The translations under genes and the position numbers were made by a program. The notes below the pieces were generated by a model. It was not told where the DNA came from, searched no databases, and saw nothing but the letters and a program-made list of their open reading frames with translations. Below are positions 47,593-56,790 of a stretch of 64,000 bases of DNA, piece after piece. The first letter of the stretch is position 1. Each line of letters begins with the position of its first letter. Origin of the DNA: Harmonia axyridis. Lineage: Eukaryota; Arthropoda; Insecta; Coleoptera; Coccinellidae. Location: the NCBI RefSeq assembly GCF_914767665.1, contig NC_059502.1:35606812-35670811 (forward strand), given 5' to 3'.

Positions 47593-48499
47593 TTTGCATC
47601 GAGTATATAGAATAATAATGTTATGCATAATTCTTCTTTATAACCATAGCTAATTCGGGCAAATATGAAAAAACCCAATATTTCAATTTCTATTAAGTTG
47701 TTTAGTCGTTAGGTATCCCCTTTTTTTCCTTGATGGAATTGCTAGTCAGTACGTCGCGAACATTTTACAAATAAAAAACATTTGAAAAAATTGAGAAGAC
47801 CTGTTACTCGTTTTATTATACGAATCGAATTTGTTATCTACCAGCTTCGATTAAAATTCGAATTACGTGGAATTCCAGGGTACCAGTTTCACATTTTTCT
47901 TACTGGGTTTCACTTCTGCTGAAAGTAAAATAAAACCGAGTCTAGATTTTTTCTTTCGCTGACACAAATTTACACTCGAAGGAAACCGTATTTCATTCAC
48001 ACTAAAAAAGCAAAATAATAGCCATTCATTAGAGAAAACGTGGCGATCGTAAGCCGTTGATTTCGCTCGAGTTTGGTATCGTGAACTTAATTATGAATAA
48101 ACGTATGCATGGCATAAATTACATGAAACTTTAATTAATGGAGTATCAAATAGTAATATCGCGTGAGAGATAAGTAATTGATTACTAACTTGTAGTAGTA
48201 AAACTTGTTCGAGACAGATAATTGATAAGTAGAAAAATGCATTCGTATTACTTGTGCCGGATAGGTATTTAGATTATGGAAGCAGAGGCGGTTAGTACGC
48301 AGAATATGAAGAGAATTTTGAAGGTTATTATGATGCAAAATCAGAGCTTTGCAAATTTTTGCATTTAAGGTCAATGCGATAATTCCATAATTTTATGCGA
48401 ATTTCTAGTGTTCAGTATCAGTGAAAAAATCTATGGACAAAAGTAGAATTGTCATCATAAAAAATAAGAAAAGAACTGACACTGTCTTCGTAGCCGAGA
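47593..48499. other. Gene-free AT-rich DNA
   Basis: No feature is recognised. Confidence 0.5.
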
Positions 48500-48696
48500 T
48501 ACAGGTTGTTTTATGAATTTTGACCATTTCTTTCTGAGGCCATATCAAAAGAACCACCGGGTATATTTTCTTCATATTTGGCAAATATGTTCCTAATTGA
48601 GAGTCCAAACCTATCATTCAATAACCGCCTTGAAAATCCAGGTCCGGGTTAACAGAAAATTATGAATCGTTTGAATCCTCGAGACAACACCCTGTA
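48500..48696. repeat. TACAGG family repeat, decayed
   Basis: TACAGGTTG at 48500 follows the GAGA wording seen at other family members, and the inverse CACCCTGTA ends at 48696. There is little arm pairing. Confidence 0.5.
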
Positions 48697-49298
48697 CATC
48701 GGAATTTTGAAAATTTGTTTTGATATTCGGAAACACCACTAAAAACTGAACTGAGACATGTACTTCAAATTTTCGCGCAGACAGTTTTACTGCACAAATT
48801 TTCAACGTAAAAGTGAAGTTTTTAAGAATTAGGATACCTGAAAGTGGTTTGAAGTGACTTTTAACAATAAATTATCAAAAATATTGAATCCATAATTATT
48901 TCAACATTACTCATTACTCGTTATTCATTTTTACTATGTACATGTATGGAAACGTCGTCAAGGGTATATCCACTTATCAATACAACGTAACTATGGGAAA
49001 TTTACGGATTCTATTGTTATTTCAAGTTTCTAGGTTATTCGTTCGAGAGTTATCATGTTTTACGCCGGAAGGAAGGACAAAAATTGAATTTGACAACGGA
49101 TTTTTGAGACTTAAAATTCGAAAAACACATAAATTGTGACTAAATCATAGAGCGATTTGTTCAGAGAATGAGAGCCTATAAATTCAAAATTCATGAAATC
49201 ATTCTTGATTTCAAGAAATTTAGGTAGATACTATCCAAAATACTCTGCCAATGAGTTTAGTACCATGGTTCTCCGTCTTCCTCTTTTAAGGGTGTAAA

Positions 49299-49358
49299 GT
49301 AAACTACCTTGTCACTAGGTTCTTTAGTGCAGATTCATTTTGAGTCAAGGTAGTTTAC
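49299..49358. repeat. 13-bp perfect inverted repeat
   Basis: GTAAACTACCTTG (49299-49311) and CAAGGTAGTTTAC (49346-49358) enclose a 34-base loop. There are no further clues to function. Confidence 0.85.
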
Positions 49359-49469
49359 AATCAGCATTCCACAGTACGTTATGCTCGGCCTTGTAACACT
49401 ATTATCTCTAATTTACACCTGCGTCACACGTATCATATATTCAAAAAAGCTGAAGTTCTAGTAGGACTC

Positions 49470-49740
49470 TTTTTGTCTAGGCCAAAAACCCATACCAAAT
49501 TTCAATCACAGATATGTTATTTCAGGAAATTCACATATCCGGAAGATATTGAATCTGTATGAAAATTTTTAAGACCCACACCGAACACTTGTACCAAATT
49601 TCATCAAAATAGGATGAGAAATTATGGCTATTCATTCAAAGGAGTTCCAGATAAACAGACTGACAAACACGAAATCGAAGTTGTTCGGAATGGCCTAAAA
49701 TGTATTCGGCGAGCGAAAATTTCGAATTTATAGCCAAGAA
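49470..49740 (+). repeat. RTE-like LINE 3'-tail-like sequence
   Basis: Phrases such as CATACCAAATTTCAATCACA, TACCAAATTTCATCAAAATA, and GATAAACAGACTGACAAAC occur in the order typical of 3' untranslated tails of RTE/CR1-like insect LINEs. No coding part is attached. The assignment is from memory of wording only. Confidence 0.35.
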
Positions 49741-50849
49741 AGTTTTTTCATCCAAAAAGTAATCAGAATAGTTTGGTCATATTTGTGATTGCCGAACTTT
49801 AAATCCTTCCAATACAAAAAACCAAGATTTCATTAATTTTAATGATATCGGTTTATTTCAAACAGACTCATTTTCCCGAATCGATTCAAACAAATGTATG
49901 AAACCTACATCAGAATCCATTAAATGTACCATATTATCATATCTGATCAGTTATCAGGCTAATACAACACTGGGACAATTCGATTCTTCAACACAAATGG
50001 CCATAGGCTAACGTGAATATAGCTGTGTTATGGATTATAGTCATTTATTATGAAAATAATTATTTATATTTCCCTGATAAGATGTTATCATCCAATTAGC
50101 TTTATAGCACTAAATTATTTTATTCATGAACCCTTTCTTGTAGGGAATTAATCAGAATATGAAAATGTGATTAAATGGACGTTATCGCGCTTCTCATCTA
50201 CGCATTCTTCTTGTACGACACTGGACAAGTGCGTGAGAGAAATATTAATGAAAAATATAGTTTGGTTGCTCCTACCGAATGGGTTTATTGATTTTAATTT
50301 ATTTAAACATGGTATATGCAATTGGGTCCTATGTGTTTAGGAAAATTACTATATTTGTTATATCTTCGTGTAACACCTTTTGAAAAAAACTGTAATCGAT
50401 CAGATAATCTGAAAATTTGGTTCAACGTAATGATCCTAAATGAGTTTCTTAAAAATTTTACCTGACCAGACTATTTTATTCTAGTGGATGATTTATTCTT
50501 TATTTCCATTTACATTTTGATATCTTGTTTCCAAAAACATTGTCTAACATTCCCAAAGGTTTTTCAATTAAACATTTGACTTGATTCATCAAGAATTTTT
50601 GTATACTTTCTTCTTGGAACTCCTAAAATTTTTAGTTTTGAAAGCCATTTTTGAAGCTAGTTTTGAGTTTCGTACAAATAGTCTTTTATTTTCCTAGGAA
50701 ACATTTAAGGGTGAAAGAAATGATTTTTCCATTTCTGAAATCGATGAATTTATTAACTGTAAACTGCGAATAATTCAGAAGGTCAATACGCTAGGAAAAT
50801 TGGGATTTTCATCTGGGATCTATGTATTTGGTTTTTAATCTTACGTTTT
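49741..50849. other. Gene-free AT-rich DNA
   Basis: No feature is recognised. Residual 3' untranslated sequence of the Penelope-like remnant may extend to about 50780. Confidence 0.5.
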
Positions 50850-51290
50850 TCCTACTGCAGTGGGCATCTTCGGAGTAGCAGGTCGTAGATACGAAACTCG
50901 ACGCTAGATTTCTCCGAGTTGAATGTCGATTGTCTCCTGATGCGGTATTTTCGATCTTCTTCTGTTCTGCGTTTCAGTTTAAATGCTGATATCAACTATT
51001 TGTGTTTCTCCTCTTCTGTTGATGTTATTCGAATGATTATATATTTCGATGACTTCCATATTTATTCTCGAGTAACTCTCAATATTAGGAAGAATTTATG
51101 TTTGAAAATAATTGTTCTTCGGTGTTCAATGCTTCTTTTTGTAGTTCCAATGTAAATTTGTTCACAATCAAAAAGTAGCTTCTATGCACTTTTTAAGGCA
51201 TTATCCAGTTTTTGTGTTGGTTTGTATATTGGTTCTATCTTATGAAGATGTTTCCCTATTTTTAGGTCACTGATGGATAGAAGGCAAGCA
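50850..51290 (-). pseudogene. Penelope-like element remnant with GIY-YIG endonuclease
   Basis: On the minus strand: DLKIGKHLHKIEPIYKPTQK leads into KLLFDCEQIYIGTTKRSIEH (51180-51118), then a shifted frame gives EVIEIYNHSNNINRRGETQI (about 51050-50995). C-x-x-x-Y-I-G-x-T-x-R-S-I-x-x-R is the core of the GIY-YIG nuclease that Penelope-like retroelements carry after the reverse transcriptase. The IEI-x-x-H-x-NN-x-NR motif matches their C-terminal tail. Stops and frameshifts interrupt it and the reverse transcriptase itself was not found. The 3' side reads CTCCGAAGATGCCCACTGCA and an AAAACGTAAG tail near 50860. Confidence 0.75.
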
Positions 51291-52157
51291 TACTTTCTCG
51301 TTGGAAATTATTTCTGGAACCCTATGATTTCTTCTGATTTTCCATCAAAAGTGATTCAATTCCTTCTGAAGATAAGATTGAAACTTGGGATGAGAAACCG
51401 ACTAGACCACGGTTGAAAAGCTCGAAATTTCCAACTCTGGTGAACACTTCGACTGTGAAATCCTTTAGCCTTAAAGTTCTAGAGGTAGTTCGATACATTT
51501 TCCTCAGATTGAAGGAAATTATAATTTACATGTATGTACATATGTCGGAAATTTGATCATTGAATTTATTTATGTTTATTTTTAATTGTTATACTTTGGT
51601 TCTCAGAAATAAGCTTGCCAATGTAAATATAGGTTTTACTCGAAATAAATGTGAATGTGAATGAAACATAATAGAAAAACATAAGCGGAAATTATCAATT
51701 GTTTCCGAAGCTAGAGGAAGCTTTTTGATGAGAAAACTTTTAGTATCCAATTTCCGCTGAAGGCATATTGCCTTTCAGATCATTCTGAACAACTGGGATT
51801 TCGAGTCCGCAAATTAATGTAACACGATCAAATTGTATAATTTTTATCCAATTTCTATGAAATTCTGTATTCTGTTTAGGCTGTAGATGGATCTATACGA
51901 ATTTCAGCTTTTCTAGATGTAGGGTATATATTGACAAAGTATTTTTTAAATTATTTTCATTGAATCTTTCATAGGAAGTATTTTCTGTTTTTTCTTATAA
52001 ACGGCGTTTGTTATGCATGCCTATATTAGAACTCCCTAGAAATAACAGTCTTGTAAATCCTAGATTAAAGTACAGTTGAGGCCCGATTTTTCATGGAGTG
52101 AAGGACGAGGCATAATATGTTTTTGGATGTGTTGATTAGTCTGTAGAATGACGTAGA
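51291..52157. other. Gene-free AT-rich DNA
   Basis: This may include decayed upstream sequence of the Penelope-like remnant. No motif is recognised. Confidence 0.45.
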
Positions 52158-53330
52158 TACAGGTTGGTCCAGGTTTCAGTTCAATAACTTTGGCGTCGTA
52201 TAGAACAGCTCTTTTCATGAAAACAAGGCATATGAAAATTTATCCTAACAAGCTGCTTTTCGAGATACAGGGTGTTGAAGTTTCGAAAAAATCAGTTTTT
52301 TACTTATAACTCTGGTATTATTACATTAATTGTTTTCATTTTTACGTACTGAAGTCTAGATAACGCAATTTTTGAATGAGGTAAATGCCTCCTGCCAAAA
52401 TTATCCAGTGGCTTCCACACAGGGGTGCGATGATCCTTTTCCTATTGAAAATCTATACTACTGTCTCTTTTTCGAGAAAATTATTTCATTTCTGAAGTTA
52501 ACAGAGTTTCATTAAAAAAAAAGGTTTTATGAATTTCTTCATAGAATGTACCATTTCCGAGATGATCGAGTACACAGCAAACAATATCCACAAAAATCTA
52601 CAAAAATTAATGTTTCGAATTTTCCCATAGGTGCTGAATGAAAATACAAGAATGGACGTAGTGTTTACTAAAGATGGCATTTAAATGAACATTTCTAAAA
52701 TAACATTTGTCGAACACTCGAACAATGAAAACTTTTGTGAATATTTTTTATTGTTTGAGTGACTGATGAATGCTTTTTCTAAAATGTTCAATTAAATGCC
52801 ATTTGAAAGCGTTAGAGTACACTTCGTCAATGTTTTTACTTTCATTTATCACTAATGGCAAGATTTGAAAAATAAATTCTTGTAGATTTTTGTGGATAGT
52901 ATTTGTTTTATACTCGATTATCTTGGAAATGGTATATTCTATGTAAGAAACCCAAGAGAACTTTTTTTAAGTGAAGTCTTGCTAATTTCAGAAATGAAAA
53001 GATTTTCTCGAAAAAAAAGAGAGTGGTGTAGATTTTCAATGAGAAAAGAATAATTGCACGTCTATATCTACGTCACTGTATAATTTTGCCAGAAGACACT
53101 CAAGTTATTCAAAATATTACTTGATCTAGACTTCCATACCTAAAAGTTAAAACAATGAATGTTATAATAATAGAGTTATAAGTAAAAAAAATTGTTTTTT
53201 TTTCAAACTTCAACACCCTGTATTGTTGCATAAGCTTGTAAGGATATATGTTTAAATGAACTTTTTTTCATGAAAAGTTTTGTTCTATCCGACGCCAAAG
53301 TTATCGAACTAAAACCTGGACCACCCTGTA
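52158..53330. mobile_element. Fold-back element with tandem end boxes (1173 bp)
   Basis: Outer boxes are TACAGGTTGGTCCAGGTTTC (52158) and its inverse (GGACCACCCTGTA, to 53330). Inner boxes are TACAGGGTGTTGAAGTTTC (52266) and its inverse (to 53222), both symmetric about 52744. Much of the rest also pairs with moderate divergence, for example CATTTCCGAGATGATCGAGT against its inverse near 52915-52935. The outer-to-inner spacing is 108 on both sides. It is non-coding. Confidence 0.88.
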
Positions 53331-53394
53331 TAACAGAATTATTTCTCATTTTCTGTTAATACCAGTATTTTCTCCAGCATCCACTTCTATACTG

Positions 53395-53880
53395 AAACTA
53401 CCCCACACGATAATCAAATCCTTGGCGATTGAACGCGATACTCCACCACCTCTCAGTCCATCTAAAACGTATCATTCCCTCCAAAAATCCTACGATTTGT
53501 TACGGAAACTCGTCAAGACGTGCCCGTAAAAAGAAGACGTTTCAATTGGTTCCTCATTCTCCGAATTTCCGATCAGCTAAACTTGGCCGATAAGGGCAAC
53601 AACCTCTATCTCTCTCCACCGCCAGCCCGGAAAACTTCGCAAGCGGAAAAAGCCGCTCAAAGAAAGATCGCAAACCTTTCCACCGCACTAGTTAAAACCA
53701 CTTCGGGGGCGCGTATCGACACTTCATCCCCTATTTTAATGGGATTGAAACGCCGATCACGGACTAGATTTATTTCCCGATTCAGTCCGGCCCGGAGTTC
53801 CGGAGAAACGACGGGATAACGAACGAGACTTAGATCGTAGATAAAATAATTTGTCGGAGGATCCGATAACAATGAGGATG
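53395..53880. other. GC-rich unique island
   Basis: This is the most GC-rich non-repeat block in the window, for example CCACCGCCAGCCCGGAAAAC and GGCCCGGAGTTCCGGAGAAAC. Plus-strand and minus-strand frames of 70-100 codons overlap in it, which composition alone can explain. No domain, tRNA or rRNA is recognised. It may be a promoter-proximal or conserved non-coding sequence, or an exon of an unrecognised gene. Confidence 0.4.
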
Positions 53881-54209
53881 TGGCGTTCTGTAGATACGAA
53901 ATATTCGGGCTTTTTTTTTCTCCGATTGTTGCGACTGCTTTTCGGAAAGATCCCCGGTAGGGGATTGGAGTTTTATTTCGGGTTAGATTTATGTGAAACG
54001 TTTCACCTGTTTATCTTGTGTTTAAGGAGATATACAAGATTATTCTCACCTTTGGATTCCCTGGAGGAAACTCATTTCCTTCTTCCTCTGCCTAATCCTT
54101 TTAGCGAATCATTCTTATCTATACGAATTGTAAATAGTATTGAAAATTTAATAGACAATCATATTATTCGTTTTTGTGAGCCTTCGTTCCCCGAACAGGT
54201 GTGCTATGC

Positions 54210-54322
54210 TCGTCCATTCGCAATATTTGCGATCGTACGCATTCATCGGCCATATTTGCGAATGAAAAAGATGAATCGTTCGCATGACTTGCGAGCGTTC
54301 AAATTTTACTGCGAATGGGGCT
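54210..54322. promoter_or_regulatory. Cluster of six TGCGA(A)-type sites
   Basis: Within about 105 bases occur ATTCGCAATA, ATTTGCGATCG, ATTTGCGAATG, CGTTCGCATG, CTTGCGAGCG and ACTGCGAATGG, in both orientations. The core TTGCGA/TTCGCA is rare in the AT-rich surroundings. The cluster sits 350 bases beyond the GC-rich island. Homotypic clustering is typical of transcription factor targets, but no factor is assigned. Confidence 0.4.
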
Positions 54323-54462
54323 TGATCTTCGAAAGTTATGCTAAAGGCGCAGAGCTTTGACAAGTTCAAATGGAATAATACCTTCAGAATAATTCGAAAT
54401 ACATATTGTTCTTTTGCTAATCTAAGTGTTCGAATTGATCCATATTCATAACTTATATACAT

Positions 54463-54671
54463 ATGTATAATAAATGGAATTAAAAGGGATCTTTACCGTA
54501 TCAGCGGTCAGTTCAAAAATAAGTAAGCTATGTTTTATGCTAGAGATCATCGATTTATTTGAGGTTTTTCACTAATATTCTTCCTAAAGAACCCGTCATT
54601 CATAAATTTTTTTTGGAATGAAAAACATTTTTTAAAGAATTTTCACGTAAAAGTATTATAAAAAAATTTAA
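54463..54671. other. AT-rich spacer
   Basis: No feature is recognised. Confidence 0.4.
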
Positions 54672-54708
54672 TGGCTAACAGACAATTTTTTAATCCCAGA
54701 AAAAGTAC

Positions 54709-54787
54709 CTTCTCGAGCAGGACTCGAACCTGCAACCTCCGAATCACTAGTCTAGCACTCTCACCAACTGAGCCACTGAGGAAGTTA
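54709..54787 (-). pseudogene. tRNA-Thr(AGT)-like pseudogene, left arm
   Basis: Minus-strand tRNA-like sequence with intact internal RNA polymerase III A and B boxes about 33 bases apart, an intact T arm, and a CTAGTGA anticodon loop. The acceptor stem does not pair and no CCTTG-type mature 3' end is visible. Part of the palindromic element. Confidence 0.7.
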
Positions 54788-54849
54788 AAGTTCCAACCAA
54801 GTTGAATCCGGAAGAAGCGGTTCCTTGATATGGCATTGGAATTTTCAAC

Positions 54850-54925
54850 TTACTCGGTGGCTCAGTTGGTGAGTGTGCTGGACTAGTGGTTTGGAGGTTG
54901 CGAGTCCGAGTCCCGCTTGAGAAGA
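54850..54925 (+). pseudogene. tRNA-Thr-like pseudogene, right arm
   Basis: Inverse copy of the left arm. The A box is intact, while the B box reads AGTCCGAGTCC and the variable region has changed. Further decayed than the left copy. Confidence 0.6.
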
Positions 54926-55439
54926 TATTTCTTGGAAATGAAAAATTGTCTGTTAGCCACCATATATTATGTTAGTATAATTAATTACAGACATTAACCA
55001 AAAACCAAAAGTTCTACTTATACAAAAAATCCCTTGTCAAAGCCCGAAAAAACCGTTTTTATGAAATTCAAAATAAAGACGTAAAAACGTATTTGGATCC
55101 TTGCATGTAGTAGAAAAAGGTTGTAGATTAGAAGCACATTTGAGATTGCTTCACTCGTCCTGAAAGATGGTGGGATCTCAAAAACGCCGGGGGAAAGGAG
55201 AAGGTAAACTTTGACAGATCTCGAGAATATCACGACGTATGAACTCCCTCTTAATCGAAATTTATTATCAAATGTAATGATGCAAAACTTTCCACAAATT
55301 TAAATGCTTCGACAATTGTTTGGCTCACACTATGGCCTCTCAAGCAAGTTTTACATTTCAATTCATACAAATTGAACCTTGTAGAAAAACCTTAATTGGG
55401 TAATCAAATTTGAAATTTGGCATCAGCCCTACCGTCGTC

Positions 55440-55935
55440 TGATTTCATCATAACGTCTTCGAATTTCATACAGGAGGAAAAGTAGTAGTTTCAAAACATT
55501 GAATAATGGGATCGCTTTAATCTCCCGTACTTTTCAATTTATAATTGCTTGTGTGACATCCCTGTAACCTTATCTGTGGAATTAATCTATGCCGATGATA
55601 TTGCTCTTGTATTTCGTCATTCTGATTTCGTAATTATTGAAAATACTTCAAATGAAGATCTAAAAATTATGGAAAATTATTTTTTTCTGTGGCGTTTATG
55701 CTCTAATCAGTCTAATCCAAATAAATCAGAAGTTTCCTATTTTCATTTATATAATCAACGAAAATATAGAAAATTGAAAGTAACTTTCAATAATTCCGTC
55801 TTGAATCATAATTATACTCCCAAATACCCTGGTTAAATTTGATTCTTCTTTGAAGCTCAAGGTCCTCTTGGAAAATTTGAGTATGAAATTGAAGTCGAGT
55901 AATAATATTCTTCAGAAATTCTTCATGGGTTTCGA
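55440..55935 (+). pseudogene. Non-LTR retrotransposon reverse transcriptase fragment
   Basis: The frame contains VELIYADDIALVFRHSD with the YADD catalytic motif (codons at 55588-55599). It continues NEDLKIMENYFFLWRLCSN, NPNKSEVSYFHLYNQ and LKVTFNNSVLNHNYTPKYPG. After a one-base shift it resumes as VKFDSSLKLKVLLENLSMK and LKSSNNILQKF to about 55935. Upstream, LNNGIALIS sits where LPQGS-type motif B is expected. Order and spacing fit palm motifs C to E of a Jockey-like LINE reverse transcriptase. The fragment is only about 150 residues, frameshifted and without endonuclease or poly(A) tail. Confidence 0.82.
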
Positions 55936-56559
55936 TAATCCTATCGAAAAGGAAGAATGGTTTGTTTTCTTAGTACAAAACATTGGGTTTTGGAAATGTT
56001 ACTTCCGAATTTGAAAATATTGGTATACGGAAAAGTGAAATTTACCCTTGAGCCACCACTCTGAGAGGCACAGAAGTAGTTAGATCTCTCAAGTAACAAG
56101 AGCGATAACAAATTTCGTGATATTTGCTGCTTTAATTCTGAAGAAAATTTATTTGAAATTTAAAGGCCAAGTCAAATAATTTTAAAATGAAAGAACTTCG
56201 AGCCTTTATATGCTGTTTTTATGTACTCATAATGTAACCTAATCTCTTCAAAACTATGTTTTTCGATTGCAGCAATTTTTCTCCACCGGAAAATAGAAGA
56301 TGATTTTGTTGATCAATAGACATAAATATGTAGTTAGTCTCAAAATTCATCAATTTCTTTCAGCAACGTTTGAAACCAAGGGTTATAACTAACATTTTAT
56401 CCCTGATTCTAAGTTCCTCCTTAACATCAAAAAGATATATTATCCTGCTGCCGTCTGATACGAAGTTCGTAACTGCTCTGCCCTCACTTCAGCAAACATA
56501 ACTTCATATATCGAGTCTAGGATTAGTCGACTTGAATCAATCTTTCTGGAGATGGTTTA
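55936..56559. other. Gene-free AT-rich DNA
   Basis: No feature is recognised. Confidence 0.5.
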
Positions 56560-56790
56560 TTGAAGGTCCTTGTTATTTGATTTGGCGAATAAACCGGTGC
56601 CGACTTTCTTGATTCAACTCTATTTACGCTGTTAGTTCGAGATCCGGATCTCCTCCTCCGGATTCGGTCTTTTTTTCTGACGAGACACTCTCCGGCAAAT
56701 CTTCTGTATGGGAATCAAATTGGATCCAACCCCATACCGGATTGATTTTATTGATTATTCATGCATGGTCTGTAAAAACACCTCTTCTTA
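56560..56790. other. GC-elevated unique island
   Basis: Contains AAACCGGTGCC, the dyad GATCCGGATCTCCTCCTCCG and CCCCATACCGGATTG. There is no coding frame of note. Possibly conserved non-coding DNA. Confidence 0.25.

Larger units (their letters stand above)
54672..54959. mobile_element. Inverted pair of tRNA-Thr-like sequences in a 288-bp palindromic element
   Basis: Terminal inverted repeats TGGCTAACAGACAATTTTT start at 54672 and, inverted, end at 54959. Each arm holds a tRNA-like sequence and the two point towards the outer ends. The left (minus) copy has an A box TGGCTCAGTTGG (54775-54764) and B box GGTTCGAGTCC (54730-54720), a perfect GCAGG/CCTGC T-stem and a CTAGTGA anticodon loop, giving AGT as in tRNA-Thr. 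The anticodon stem and acceptor stem are poorly paired, so it is not a working tRNA. The right (plus) copy (A box 54858-54869) has a damaged B box. Divergent tRNA-like promoters inside a fold-back are unusual for SINEs. Confidence 0.85.

Noticed and set aside
53851..54360. Longest open frame apart from the recombinase (169 codons, plus strand)
   Set aside because: It starts at TTG, has no recognisable motif, and overlaps the TGCGA site cluster and a minus-strand frame. Composition explains its length.
54709..54925. Functional tRNA genes
   Set aside because: Acceptor and anticodon stems do not pair properly in either copy and the right copy has a damaged B box; these are pseudo-tRNAs in a repeat.
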